Below are positions 7,886 to 16,924 of a stretch of 38,163 nt of DNA, piece after piece. Origin of the DNA: an uncultured Bacilli bacterium (GTDB lineage Bacteria > Bacillota_I > Bacilli_A > RF39 > UBA660); NCBI GenBank assembly GCA_944363605.1, contig CALVUM010000030.1:1-38163 (forward strand), given 5' to 3'. The notes under the pieces were generated by a model, which worked only from the letters and a program-made list of their open reading frames with translations, made no database searches and was not told the origin of the DNA. The translations under genes and the position numbers were made by a program. Each line of letters opens with the position of its first letter. Within the stretch, counting starts at the first letter, position 1.

Positions 7886-7915
7886 ATTATATAGTAATTC
7901 TATGCAAATTGTCAA
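7886..7915 (-). promoter_or_regulatory. Promoter of tRNA-Asn
   Basis: Minus strand TTGACA (7915-7910) and TATAAT (7891-7886) are separated by 18 bp, directly upstream of the tRNA. Confidence 0.8.
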
Positions 7916-7967
7916 CAAAAAATTGTTTTTTTATGCTATAATTTTTTATAGAATGGAGTAGGGTGAT

Positions 7968-8378
7968 ATGAATTTAAAAGATTCTGTAAGTGAAGAAGAT
8001 AAGAAAATCGAAACTTTGGATATGAATGAAACGATAAAAGATCTTCCTGCTTCTAAGTTTAAGTCAATTTTGGATGTTGAGAAGCAGCAAGAAGAAATTT
8101 TAAATGCTTATGAAAGAGAACATGTGAAAGAGGAAGATATAAAAATTCCTGATTTATCTAATGACGTTCGAATTTTGGAACAAAAGTTAAAAGCAAAACA
8201 AAATAGTATTCCAATATCTATAGTTGTTTTAATTGTTATTGGTGTTAATTTAGCTTGGTTTTTGGGGGTTAGATTTTTAATTGTTCCTAAATATGAAGAG
8301 TATGTTAAACAAAATGAAGAAATTAAAGCGAGTTATGAAGAATTAAAGAGTCAAGTGGATGCGATTGTTGGAGGTTAG
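7968..8378 (+). CDS. Unrecognised single-pass membrane protein with coiled coil
   Basis: A 136-residue protein. The first 80 residues are highly charged (Glu/Lys-rich) and cytoplasmic-looking. One membrane segment (about residues 84-107, SIPISIVVLIVIGVNLAWFL) is followed by a short outer part (KYEEYVKQNEEIKASYEELKS) with heptad-like spacing, suggesting a coiled coil. I recognise no family. The start follows a GGAGTAGGGTGA stretch. It precedes the ABC exporter by about 100 bases with a likely terminator between, so a functional link is uncertain. Confidence 0.7.
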   Translation: MNLKDSVSEEDKKIETLDMNETIKDLPASKFKSILDVEKQQEEILNAYEREHVKEEDIKIPDLSNDVRILEQKLKAKQNSIPISIVVLIVIGVNLAWFLGVRFLIVPKYEEYVKQNEEIKASYEELKSQVDAIVGG

Positions 8379-8403
8379 GAGTTTGCAAAAGACTTCTTTT
8401 TTT
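8375..8403 (+). terminator. Likely intrinsic terminator
   Basis: AGGAGTTT pairs imperfectly with AGACTTCT around GCAAA and is followed by a long T run. Confidence 0.55.
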
Positions 8404-8478
8404 TATATAATAAAAAGTGTGGTAAGAGTAATATTTTTATATGTTTAAGCATAAGAAACAAGATTAGAAAGGATATTT

Positions 8479-10788
8479 ATGTTAGAATTAAAAAATATTA
8501 AGAAAAGTTACAAAACAGGAGATTTTGTTCAACATGCTCTCAAAAATGTGAGTTTAACTTTTCGTAAAAATGAATTTGTCGCTGTTTTGGGTCCGAGTGG
8601 AAGTGGAAAAACAACGCTTTTAAATATTATTGGAGGATTAGATCGGTATGATAGTGGTGATTTGATTATTAATCAAAAGTCTACTAAGTCTTTTAAAGAT
8701 CGAGATTGGGATGCTTATCGAAATAATTGTATTGGTTTTGTTTTTCAAAGCTATAATTTAATTAGTCATATTGATATTTTACATAATGTAGAAATGGGAA
8801 TGACTTTGTCGGGAGTTTCAAGTAAAGAACGCCGGAAAAAAGCAATTGAAGTTTTAACAAAGGTTGGTTTAAAAGAACATTTGCATAAAAAGCCTAATCA
8901 GTTATCGGGCGGTCAAATGCAAAGAGTTGCTATTGCAAGAGCCTTAGCGAATGATCCAGATATTATTTTAGCCGATGAGCCAACAGGGGCACTTGATTCT
9001 AAAACGAGTGTTCAAATTATGGATTTGATTCGTGAAATTGCTAAAGATAAACTCGTTATCATGGTTACTCATAATCCAGAACTTGCTCATACTTATGCGA
9101 GTCGAGTAATTGAAATGAAAGATGGAGAGGTCGTAAGTGATTCTAAAGAAGTAAAAAAGAAAGAAAAAGAAGAAGATGCTTATAAAATAAGAAAGACATC
9201 GATGAGCTTTTTTACCGCGTTACATTTATCTTTGAATAATATACGGACAAAAAAGGGAAGAACTATTTTGACTGCTTTTGCATCATCTATAGGAATTATT
9301 GGGATTGCTTTAATTCTTAGTTTATCAAATGGTTTTGATCGTCAAATTGATATTTTTGAAAAAAATACTCTTAGTTCTTTACCAATTATTATTAGTCAAC
9401 AATCTATGAATTTGAATGAAGAAACGATGAGTCAATTACAAGAAGATATGTCAAATAGTGAAACCGATTATCCAGATATTTCTTATGTAATTCCCTCAAA
9501 AACGATGGTAGAAGAATACACTCATGAAAATAAGATGACCAAAGAATATATTGACTATTTAGAACAAATGGATCCTTCAAGTGTAGCTGGGATTACGTAT
9601 ACTTATGCTACTGGTTTGACTTTGCTTCAAAAAATAGGGGAAAAAGTTGAACTTTTAAATGTTCAAGATTTAGGTATTCAAAGTCTTCCGCATTCTTTAA
9701 GCGAAGAAAAAGAAGATGTTATTGATATGCATTATGATATTTTAGCTGGAAGGAAGGCTTTAGCTAAGGATGAAATTGTATTAGTTGTTGATGCCAAAAA
9801 TCAAGTATCACTAGATATTTTACGTGCTTTAGGAATTACAAGTGAAGAAAATGTATCTTTTGAAACTATTTTAAATTCAACCATTAAATTAGTTTACAAT
9901 GATGATTATTATGTTAATTATGGAAATTATTATATTCCAAGTAATGATTTAGAAAGTGTTTATAATAATTCCAATAATTTAACTTTAAAAGTAGTAGGGA
10001 TTTTACGTCTTAAAAGTGATTTTCCAAGTTATGTTGGAAGTGCAGGTATCTTGTATACAAATGATTTATTAAATGATGTTTTAGAAAAAAATAGTGTTTC
10101 AAAGGTTGTCGAGGCACAGAAGAAGGCTAATTATAGTGTTTTATCAGGTGAAATGATAGATACGTCAACTGAAGATGGAAAAGAAACTAAAGAAATGCTT
10201 TTAGCTTATCTAGGAAATGATTCCGTGCCTTATATGATTTCTGTTTATCCAAGAGATTTTGAAACAAAAGATCAAATCACTGCTTATTTGGATCAGTATA
10301 ATGAGAATTTAGAGGAAGACGATCGCATAGTCTATATTGACCAAGCAAGTTTAATGAGTTCTTTATCGGGAAACATTATGGATGCGATTACGATTGTTCT
10401 AGTAGCATTTAGCTCTATTTCTTTAATTGTCTCTTCTATTATGATAGGTATTATTATGTATATTTCTGTTTTAGAAAGAACAAAAGAAATTGGAATTTTA
10501 AGAAGTTTAGGTGCTCGTAAGAAAGATATTTCTAGGGTATTTAACGCAGAAACTTTTCTTATTGGAGTAACTTCTGGTTTAATTGGTATTTTTGTAGCAT
10601 GGCTTTTACTTTTTCCAACGAATTCCTTATTATTTAATTTAACCGATTTGGAAAATGTTGCGGTGTTAAATCCTATTCATGCTTTAATTCTTATTTCTGT
10701 TAGTGTTATTTTAACTTTAATTGGAGGATTTATTCCTGCTAAATTGGCGAGTAAGAAGGATCCTGTTATTGCATTAAGAACTGAATAG
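8479..10788 (+). CDS. MacB-type ABC exporter, ATPase and FtsX-like permease fused
   Basis: A 769-residue fusion. Residues 1-230 are an ABC ATPase of the LolD/MacB group: Walker A GPSGSGKTT (39-47), signature LSGGQMQR, Walker B IILADEPTGALD and the switch histidine in VTHNPELA. The permease half has one membrane helix near residue 265, a large extracellular MacB-like domain (about 290-620) and three helices near the C-terminus ending in an FtsX-type core (YISVLERTKEIGILRSLGARKKDI). Such proteins export peptides or lipids, or act as mechanotransducers. The whole transporter is one polypeptide that would act as a homodimer. No dedicated periplasmic adaptor gene is present. The start has AAAGGA upstream. 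The following padR gene is a plausible regulator by analogy with other loci, but it has its own promoter. Confidence 0.9.
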   Translation: MLELKNIKKSYKTGDFVQHALKNVSLTFRKNEFVAVLGPSGSGKTTLLNIIGGLDRYDSGDLIINQKSTKSFKDRDWDAYRNNCIGFVFQSYNLISHIDILHNVEMGMTLSGVSSKERRKKAIEVLTKVGLKEHLHKKPNQLSGGQMQRVAIARALANDPDIILADEPTGALDSKTSVQIMDLIREIAKDKLVIMVTHNPELAHTYASRVIEMKDGEVVSDSKEVKKKEKEEDAYKIRKTSMSFFTALHLSLNNIRTKKGRTILTAFASSIGIIGIALILSLSNGFDRQIDIFEKNTLSSLPIIISQQSMNLNEETMSQLQEDMSNSETDYPDISYVIPSKTMVEEYTHENKMTKEYIDYLEQMDPSSVAGITYTYATGLTLLQKIGEKVELLNVQDLGIQSLPHSLSEEKEDVIDMHYDILAGRKALAKDEIVLVVDAKNQVSLDILRALGITSEENVSFETILNSTIKLVYNDDYYVNYGNYYIPSNDLESVYNNSNNLTLKVVGILRLKSDFPSYVGSAGILYTNDLLNDVLEKNSVSKVVEAQKKANYSVLSGEMIDTSTEDGKETKEMLLAYLGNDSVPYMISVYPRDFETKDQITAYLDQYNENLEEDDRIVYIDQASLMSSLSGNIMDAITIVLVAFSSISLIVSSIMIGIIMYISVLERTKEIGILRSLGARKKDISRVFNAETFLIGVTSGLIGIFVAWLLLFPTNSLLFNLTDLENVAVLNPIHALILISVSVILTLIGGFIPAKLASKKDPVIALRTE

Positions 10789-10831
10789 ACTTTTTTCGAC
10801 AAAAGATGGCAAAACTTGTCAAAACCTTCTC

Positions 10832-10860
10832 TTGATTATTTAGAATGTTTTCTTTATAGT
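10832..10860 (+). promoter_or_regulatory. Promoter of the candidate sRNA
   Basis: TTGATT (10832-10837) and TATAGT (10855-10860) are 17 bp apart and have no ORF immediately downstream. Confidence 0.6.
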
Positions 10861-10866
10861 AAGTAT

Positions 10867-11030
10867 CACCAAGCAGGAAATGTTTGGTAAATAGTTCCCA
10901 TACTTATATAACTACTACCCTATACAATACGCTTTAATCATTATCTTAGTCAAAACACACTTCTATTTAAATTATTTTTTGGAAATGGGAACTATTTTAA
11001 AAGACAACGTTAAGTTGTCTTTTAGTTTTT
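10867..11030 (+). ncRNA. Candidate structured small RNA between the ABC exporter and padR
   Basis: This stretch of about 165 nt has its own promoter and terminator and no ORF with a start and ribosome site. It would fold as a 5' hairpin (ACCAAGCA with TGTTTGGT), then a long-range 12-bp perfect pairing of AATAGTTCCCAT (10890-10901) with ATGGGAACTATT (10985-10996), then a ten-pair terminator stem (AAAAGACAAC, 10999-11008, with 11014-11023). The long closing stem around an open interior recalls 6S-like architecture but I cannot assign a family. A cis-regulatory leader is less likely because the terminator precedes a separate padR promoter. Confidence 0.5.
10999..11030 (+). terminator. Terminator of the candidate sRNA
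   Basis: AAAAGACAAC and GTTGTCTTTT form a ten-pair stem with a five-base loop, followed by TAGTTTTT. Confidence 0.85.
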
Positions 11031-11039
11031 ACTTAGTAC

Positions 11040-11068
11040 TTGACATTGCATAGTAGTTGTGATATTCT
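11040..11068 (+). promoter_or_regulatory. Promoter of padR
   Basis: A perfect TTGACA (11040-11045) lies 17 bp before TATTCT (11063-11068), 25 bases ahead of the proposed start. No clear operator palindrome was identified. Confidence 0.55.
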
Positions 11069-11092
11069 TTTTGACAAGAGAGGAGTGATACT

Positions 11093-11407
11093 ATTCATAC
11101 GCAGTTTAAAAAAGGCGTTTTGGAATTGCTCGTCTTAAGTATAGTTAATGAAAAAGATGTTTATGGTTATGAACTTGTTGAAAAAGTACGGGAAGCGGTA
11201 GACGTGAATGAAGGGACGATTTATCCGATTTTAAAAAGATTAACTAATGAAGGTTTTTTTGAGACTTATTTAGTTCAATCAACGGAGGGTCCAGCACGTA
11301 AATATTATCATATTACTTTGAAAGGAAAGCAAAGGCAACAAGAAGTATTAGCCGAATGGAATGTATTTTCAAAAAAAATCAACGATTTTATGGAGGGTAG
11401 GAAATAG
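11093..11407 (+). CDS. PadR-family transcriptional regulator; ATT start
   Basis: About 104 residues. The PadR winged helix is clear: QFKKGVLELLVLSIVNEKD, then VYGYELVEKV, EGTIYPILKRL and ARKYYHITLKGK. PadR proteins usually begin M-x-TQFKKG; here the matching residues HTQFKKG are preceded by ATT at 11093. AGGAG ends seven bases upstream of it, and no ATG, GTG or TTG occurs between the upstream stop and the TTG at 11120, which would cut off the conserved first helix. The ATT start is therefore well supported. It is followed one base later by the HAAS-domain gene, its usual partner. Ligand and targets are unknown. Confidence 0.93.
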   Translation: MHTQFKKGVLELLVLSIVNEKDVYGYELVEKVREAVDVNEGTIYPILKRLTNEGFFETYLVQSTEGPARKYYHITLKGKQRQQEVLAEWNVFSKKINDFMEGRK

Positions 11408-11408
11408 A

Positions 11409-13079
11409 ATGAAAAAGGAAGAATTTTTAAATAAATTACGTAAAAGATTAGATGTTTTGGAAGAAAAAGAAGTAGAAGATATTTTAACTGAATATGAAGG
11501 ATATATTGATGAGAAGATAGAAGCAGGTTCTACGGAAGAGGAGGCAGTTAACTCGTTTGGAGACGTCGATTTACTTGCGGATGAACTTTTAAAAGCTTAT
11601 AAGGTTAAAGTTTCTAAAAATGAGGATCCGATAGGAAATTTTGCTAATAAAATTGTTAAAATTATTGACCGACTCATTAATGATCTTAGTAAAAAAAGTC
11701 CAAAAGAACTTGCTCGTTTTATCATTGAAATTTTTGTTATTCTTTTGCTTATTGGGTTATGTCATATTCCGGTTTCTATGTTAGTTAATTTAGGGTCTAA
11801 TGTTTTTAATATTTTATCTTCTCCTTTAAATCGTATTTTTTATACTATTTGGAGTTTTGTTTTGGAATTTGCTTATGCGATTTTAGCAATTGTTGTTTTT
11901 GTTCGAGTTTTTAATTATCGTTATTTGCAAAATGTTTCTTTAGAAGAAGAACCCAAACAAAAAAATACGAAAAAGATTAAAAATGTAAAAAAAGAAGGAA
12001 AGAAAGAAAAAGTTGTTGAAGATGTTCTTATCACAAACAAAAAAAGTTATATTACAAGTTTTAGTGAATTTATTATCAAGATTAGTGTATTCTTTTTGAA
12101 ATTTTTAGCTATCTGTATTTTGTTTGGAGTTAGTATGTATCTTATTGGAATGGGGATCGTTTTAGCTATTTGTATATACTTATTAATTCAAGGAGTTACG
12201 TATTTTGGTTTTTATTTGGTTATGCTATCTTTGTTTATCTTAGGAATTATTTTCTTCTGGCTTTTATTTAATTTTGTTTTAGACCGTAAAAACCATGGAC
12301 TTAGGCTAGCGGTTTCTTTACTTATTTCTTTTACTTTGCTAGGAGTTGGTTGTGGAATTGCTACTTTAGAAGTTGCTGAAACCGAATTTATTAATTCGCC
12401 ACCTAGCGATGTAACTATTGAAGTGATGCAAGAAGAACTTGTGATGAATGAAGATACGATTTTTATTGGAAATATATCCGATTATGTTGTCGATAATTCT
12501 TTGGAAAATGTTTTAGTAGAATATCGTTATTATCCACTTGGTAATCGAATGGCAACCAATATTCATAAAGAAGATGAATTTGTTTATTTAGACTGGACGC
12601 TTGAAAAACTTTATTTAAGAGGAGAATTGCTTACCCATTTTATTGAGGATTTAAAAGAGAAAAAGGTGTATAACTACTATATTGAGCCAACTATTGTTTT
12701 AACAGCAAATGAAAAAAATATTGAGCAAATTAAACAAAATCGTCAAAAATATTATCATAATGAAAGACATTATTCTTCTTGTAATTTTGTACGAACCTAT
12801 TTTGTAGAAATGATTAAGGAAAGTGATGATAAAGAAGACTACTCTGTGGTTTTATCAGAGTATGGTAGTGATGGTATTACAACAGTTCGTTTAGATAAAG
12901 ATGTTTCTTCTGATTTAGAAGTTGGATATTATTTTGAATTTACTTTTAAAACTTATCAATCTTATATAGATACGGATATTGCTCATATATTTTTAGAAAA
13001 CGAAGTTGTAAGTGTTAAAAAAACAGATAAGACTGGAGTGAATCAAATACAAGAAGATAGTTGTAGTATCTTTTATTAA
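11409..13079 (+). CDS. HAAS/DUF1700-type membrane protein
   Basis: About 556 residues. The first 65 form a HAAS domain (MKKEEFLNKLRKRLD, ILTEYEGYIDEKIEAG, EEEAVNSFGDVDLLADELL), which typically accompanies PadR regulators and is thought to sense or transmit a signal. At least six hydrophobic segments follow (near 120-145, 160-185, 240-300 and 315-340), with a Lys-rich cytoplasmic loop around 195-220. The C-terminal 200 residues are a polar, probably extracellular domain resembling nothing I know. The start ATG is one base after the padR stop, with GGAGGG upstream, so the two are coupled. A terminator follows. Confidence 0.8.
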   Translation: MKKEEFLNKLRKRLDVLEEKEVEDILTEYEGYIDEKIEAGSTEEEAVNSFGDVDLLADELLKAYKVKVSKNEDPIGNFANKIVKIIDRLINDLSKKSPKELARFIIEIFVILLLIGLCHIPVSMLVNLGSNVFNILSSPLNRIFYTIWSFVLEFAYAILAIVVFVRVFNYRYLQNVSLEEEPKQKNTKKIKNVKKEGKKEKVVEDVLITNKKSYITSFSEFIIKISVFFLKFLAICILFGVSMYLIGMGIVLAICIYLLIQGVTYFGFYLVMLSLFILGIIFFWLLFNFVLDRKNHGLRLAVSLLISFTLLGVGCGIATLEVAETEFINSPPSDVTIEVMQEELVMNEDTIFIGNISDYVVDNSLENVLVEYRYYPLGNRMATNIHKEDEFVYLDWTLEKLYLRGELLTHFIEDLKEKKVYNYYIEPTIVLTANEKNIEQIKQNRQKYYHNERHYSSCNFVRTYFVEMIKESDDKEDYSVVLSEYGSDGITTVRLDKDVSSDLEVGYYFEFTFKTYQSYIDTDIAHIFLENEVVSVKKTDKTGVNQIQEDSCSIFY

Positions 13080-13080
13080 A

Positions 13081-13108
13081 AAATTTGTCCCATTGGATGA
13101 ATTTTTTT
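13081..13108 (+). terminator. Intrinsic terminator after the HAAS gene
   Basis: AAATTTGTCC (13081-13090) pairs with GGATGAATTT (13095-13104, two wobble pairs), then T run. Confidence 0.75.
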
Positions 13109-13146
13109 GTGATTTATGTTAGAATACTTTTAGAGGATGATAAAAT

Positions 13147-14085
13147 ATGGAAACGTTAAATACGGATATCAGTATGATAGAACGCTACGGAGAAAATTTG
13201 ACTAAGAAGGAATATATTACGGATCCAGCTATTGCAAGAGATGATGAAATTAAGCAGTGTATTTTAACTCTTTTAACTCCTGAGAAAAGTGCTTTGTTAG
13301 TTGGTAAGCCTGGTATTGGTAAAACAGCAATTGTTGAAGGACTTTCTTATCGTATTCAAAAAGGGTTAGTTCCTGATGTCCTAAAAGGATGGGAAATTAT
13401 TAAGATAAATATTACTTCTCTTTTAGGTTCTGTTAATTCAGACGGTCAAACGGAAAGTCGAATTGATATGTTGGTTAAGGAATTAAATGCTCGAGATAAA
13501 ACGATTTTATTTATTGATGAAACGCATGTTTTGGTAAATAAAAATACGCAGGAAAATGGGGGAATTGATTTTGCAAATATGTTAAAGGCTGGCTTAGACC
13601 GGGGAACGATTAAGATGATCGGGGCGACGACTACCGAGGAATACGAAACTTATATTTTGCGAGATCGAGCATTCTTACGAAGATTTCAAAAAATTGATGT
13701 TTTGGAAACGGATAAACCAACCACGGTTAAAATATTGTTAGGAACTTTACCTAAGTTGGAAAAGCAAATAGGCGTCAAACTTAATTATTCGGATTTTGTT
13801 AAAGAACGAATTATGACTTTTATTGTGGAAATGACCGATGAATATAAAAGAGTATATGAAGTAGCTTCGAGGTACCCAGATATTTGTTTAACTATTTTAT
13901 CAAATGCTTTTACTTATGCTTTATTTGATAATGAGAAAGAAGTAAAAATGAAACACGTTTATAAAGCTATTTGTAATGCAAAAAATGTGTATGAAGATGT
14001 AAAGAAAAAAGAAATTGAACGTTTTAAAGTAGAATTTAAAGATTTGATTTTAGAAGAAAATGTGAATTTAGAGGAAAGGGGATAA
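13147..14085 (+). CDS. Stand-alone AAA+ ATPase resembling ClpB/ClpC D1
   Basis: A 312-residue protein with a single AAA+ module. Walker A is GKPGIGKT (53-60), Walker B ILFIDE (120-125), sensor 1 [10 protein letters not shown], and an arginine-finger region DRAFLRRFQ closely like ClpB D1 (ALERRFQ). The [16 protein letters not shown] stretch also matches the Clp D1 signature. It lacks the Clp N-domain, the middle coiled coil, the second AAA domain and the protease-binding loop, so it is not a normal Clp unfoldase. It might be a specialised remodelling ATPase or an adaptor. It is separated by five bases from the oxidoreductase gene, suggesting an operon. Confidence 0.8.
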   Translation: METLNTDISMIERYGENLTKKEYITDPAIARDDEIKQCILTLLTPEKSALLVGKPGIGKTAIVEGLSYRIQKGLVPDVLKGWEIIKINITSLLGSVNSDGQTESRIDMLVKELNARDKTILFIDETHVLVNKNTQENGGIDFANMLKAGLDRGTIKMIGATTTEEYETYILRDRAFLRRFQKIDVLETDKPTTVKILLGTLPKLEKQIGVKLNYSDFVKERIMTFIVEMTDEYKRVYEVASRYPDICLTILSNAFTYALFDNEKEVKMKHVYKAICNAKNVYEDVKKKEIERFKVEFKDLILEENVNLEERG

Positions 14086-14090
14086 AGATA

Positions 14091-15152
14091 ATGATTAAAG
14101 TTTTTCAAATAGGTTGCGGGAAGATGAGCAAGTATTTAATGCGATATGTGTATGAAAAAGGTGGGTGCGTTGTTGGGGCGGTTGATATTAATCCTTCAAT
14201 TTTAGGAAAAGATATTGGCTTTGTCATGGAAACTGAGGATAAAGATGTAAGTATTTCATCCGTAACAGAGTTAGATAAATTATTAAAAGAAACAAAACCT
14301 GATGTTGCTTTTATCGCGACTATGAGCACCTTAAACGATATAAGTGAGGTAGCTAGAACTTGTTTATGTAATGGTGTAAATGTTTTAACTACTTGTGAAG
14401 AGGCTTTTTTTGCTTCAAATTCTAATCCTGTTGTTTTTAAGGAACTTGATGCGCTTGCGAAAGCAAATCATGTGACGATGATCGGGTGTGGTTATCAAGA
14501 TGTTTTTTGGGGAAATATGATTACTAGTATTTGTTCTTCGTTGCATAGAATTACAAAAATAAAAGGACGTAGTTCTTATAATGTTGAGGATTACGGAATT
14601 GCTTTGGCAAAAGCGCATGGCGCGGGTCTTACAAAAGAAGAATTTGATAAGACAATTGCTAGTTCAAATGGAATGAGCGAAGAAGAAAGAGAAAAATTGA
14701 TGAAAGAAAAAGCCTTTTTTCCAAGTTATATGTGGAATGTAGCTGGGTGGCTTGCTGATAAGTTAGGTATTCATATTGTTAGTATCAAGCAAGAATGCAT
14801 TCCTGTTTTATGTGATGGTGAGCTTGAAAGTAGCACACTTGATATGAATTTACATAATGGAATGGTCCGAGGAATGAATGCTGTTGTAACCGCGACAACT
14901 AAAGAAAATATTTTGTTAGAAATTGAATGTATTGGCAAAGTATATACAAAGGATGAAGAAGATGAGAATGCTTGGACAATTTATGGAGAACCAACAACGA
15001 TGGTTTTAAATTCTAAACCTGATACGGTTATGCTTACCTGTGCAGATGTTGTAAATCGGATTCCTACTGTTTTGAAAGCACCTAGTGGATTTCTTTCAAC
15101 GAGTCAGTTAGAAGAATCTCGATATATTGTTCGCAATTTTGATGAATACTAG
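14091..15152 (+). CDS. DapB-fold NAD(P)-dependent oxidoreductase, 2,4-diaminopentanoate-dehydrogenase-like
   Basis: A 353-residue protein. The N-terminus is a Rossmann fold (VFQIGCGKMSKYLM, then VVGAVDINPSILGKDIG) typical of the dihydrodipicolinate-reductase superfamily. The remainder (GVNVLTTCEEAFF, MIGCGYQDVFWGN, NGMVRGMNAVV) matches my recollection of 2,4-diaminopentanoate dehydrogenases from ornithine fermentation. No other ornithine-degradation genes (aminomutase, thiolase) are nearby, so the substrate is uncertain. The last codons and the following terminator are duplicated as the target site of the adjacent insertion sequence; the coding sequence itself is intact. Confidence 0.7.
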   Translation: MIKVFQIGCGKMSKYLMRYVYEKGGCVVGAVDINPSILGKDIGFVMETEDKDVSISSVTELDKLLKETKPDVAFIATMSTLNDISEVARTCLCNGVNVLTTCEEAFFASNSNPVVFKELDALAKANHVTMIGCGYQDVFWGNMITSICSSLHRITKIKGRSSYNVEDYGIALAKAHGAGLTKEEFDKTIASSNGMSEEEREKLMKEKAFFPSYMWNVAGWLADKLGIHIVSIKQECIPVLCDGELESSTLDMNLHNGMVRGMNAVVTATTKENILLEIECIGKVYTKDEEDENAWTIYGEPTTMVLNSKPDTVMLTCADVVNRIPTVLKAPSGFLSTSQLEESRYIVRNFDEY

Positions 15153-15160
15153 TATTCATT
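15134..15160 (+). repeat. Left 27-bp target-site duplication of the IS
   Basis: Identical to 16933-16959. It covers the last codons of the oxidoreductase gene and a palindrome centred on CTAG that formed its terminator. Confidence 0.9.
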
Positions 15161-15168
15161 TGTGATTA

Positions 15169-15273
15169 ATAAGTTAAAATGTCCTAATTTTAGAAGAGTA
15201 TTTATAAGTTAAAATGTCCTAAGGAAAAAAGGTATGAGAAAACAAAAAACGATTTATAAGTTAAAATGTCCTA
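15169..15273 (+). repeat. Three left subterminal transposase-binding repeats
   Basis: ATAAGTTAAAATGTCCTA occurs at 15169-15186, 15204-15221 and 15256-15273. They are probable transposase binding sites. Confidence 0.85.
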
Positions 15274-15476
15274 TTGATATTTTTCTTATAATTGATATAC
15301 TAAAATCGTTATTTAAGAGGATATGACAACACTGAGGAGTGACCAGAGCGCTTAAGTAATGATTAAACAAAAAAGGAAGTTCATTATTTAGATAATAAAA
15401 CTTCTTTTTTTTACTTTCTTTTTTGGTAATCCTAAAGCGGTAAACCTCAGGAGTTTGAGGACGGAGTCCTCAAAAA

Positions 15477-16784
15477 TTATCTGATCATCCTATTCTTTCT
15501 CCAAGGACTATTTGAATTATTAAACCCATTTTTAGAAGCTTTGTTAGATGTATCTTGTTGTTCTACTAATAATAGTAAGAACAGTTTGTCCTGAATAATT
15601 CCGTACAATTTTTTGTCATAGGAATTTACTACAGTACATTTTGTTCCATTTTTAAAAGAGACAACTTCTCCAGTTTCCTTATCAATTGGAAGATAATAAT
15701 GATTAAAATATTTAATAGAAGAGGCATTATCAATAGTTCTTTCTATTCGAATGGAAATAAGGATATTTAATTCTTCAATTGTATAGGGATTCTCTTTCAT
15801 CATGTTTTTCTTAGGATTGATTTCATAAGAAAATCTTTTATTGATCTTTGGTATAAAAACTTCATTTAAATACTTATTTGCCTCTTCTGGTAAGATAATG
15901 CCTTCATGTCTTAATTCAGCTTTTAGTCTTCTTTTAAATGTTCCATTTTCTCTTTCAGCATTCGGTTTAAATAAAGGATCACTGTTAGAAGATAAATTGA
16001 TTTCTAAGTCCTCACATATTCTACCAAATTGAGTTAAATTTAGCTTTGTTTTAGAGCTTTTTGCATTGTTAACAGAAAAAGAATTTCTTTTGTCTGTTTT
16101 TATTTTGTTAGGAATACCATAGTTTGTTATTAAACCCATCAATACAGTCATATAAGCTTCCGTAGTTTCTTCCCAGTCAAACCAACCGTATAAGACTTTT
16201 TTCGTAGCTTTATCTACAGCTAAATGCAAGGCAGATTCCGCATCTCCAAACCAATTCCAAAAAGCAGCATCCATTTGTATTTCTTGGCCAAAAGAATAAT
16301 GTAAAACAGATTTTCGAATATGATGTTCAAATTCTTCTTGTTTTCGTTGTTCAAAAAACTTTTTTTGACTTTCTGTAATCTCGTTTTCTCGAATTGCTTT
16401 TTTCATATTCTCATTATATAATTTAACTGTTTTATGTTGAGCAAGTGGAGAAATAATATCGTTCTTCTCAAATATGGTAGTCATAGCAGCGAAAGATATA
16501 CCATATTTATAACCTTGCTCCTCATAAAAATGAGTAAAATTATAATCGGAATATTCATTTAAATAGTCATTTAAAATCTCAGTGGATATATTGTCTGGGA
16601 TTTTTTTATTGTGGCTAGGTTGTCCTATGTTTTTATGGACCAAAGAAGCTTCTCCTTCTTCTTTAAATTTTTTTAAGACTCTTCTAAACTGTCTTTCAGA
16701 TATTTCTAATTTTTGAGCAGCTTCTTTTTGAGTCATTTCTTTATTAAGAACCAAACGAACTATTTCTAATCTTTTGCATTCCAT
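15477..16784 (-). CDS. DDE transposase, IS1202 group
   Basis: A 435-residue protein. The N-terminal helix-turn-helix (TQKEAAQKLEISERQFRRVLK) should bind the end repeats. The RNase-H-like core shows the IS1202 pattern: first Asp in EIQMDAAFWNWFGD, followed by LHLAVDKATKKVLYGWFD; second Asp in KTDKRNSF; Glu in ERENGTFKRRLK. All three catalytic residues are present. The start has AAAGGAGGTG upstream on the minus strand. The C-terminus ends in a short basic tail after a small beta-domain (residues about 355-410), as in related elements. Confidence 0.92.
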   Translation of the reverse strand: MECKRLEIVRLVLNKEMTQKEAAQKLEISERQFRRVLKKFKEEGEASLVHKNIGQPSHNKKIPDNISTEILNDYLNEYSDYNFTHFYEEQGYKYGISFAAMTTIFEKNDIISPLAQHKTVKLYNENMKKAIRENEITESQKKFFEQRKQEEFEHHIRKSVLHYSFGQEIQMDAAFWNWFGDAESALHLAVDKATKKVLYGWFDWEETTEAYMTVLMGLITNYGIPNKIKTDKRNSFSVNNAKSSKTKLNLTQFGRICEDLEINLSSNSDPLFKPNAERENGTFKRRLKAELRHEGIILPEEANKYLNEVFIPKINKRFSYEINPKKNMMKENPYTIEELNILISIRIERTIDNASSIKYFNHYYLPIDKETGEVVSFKNGTKCTVVNSYDKKLYGIIQDKLFLLLLVEQQDTSNKASKNGFNNSNSPWRKNRMIR

Positions 16785-16815
16785 AAAAATTACACCTCCT
16801 TTCGGAAGTGTATTT

Positions 16816-16924
16816 TAGGACATTTTAACTTATAAATCAAAATTTCTAAATTTTAAATCTGTACTTTTATAATAGGACATTTTAACTTGTAAACGTTTTC
16901 AAAAAATAGGACATTTTAACTTAT
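16816..16924 (-). repeat. Three right subterminal repeats, inverted
   Basis: The reverse complement of the left motif occurs at 16816-16833, 16873-16890 (one change) and 16907-16924. Confidence 0.85.
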
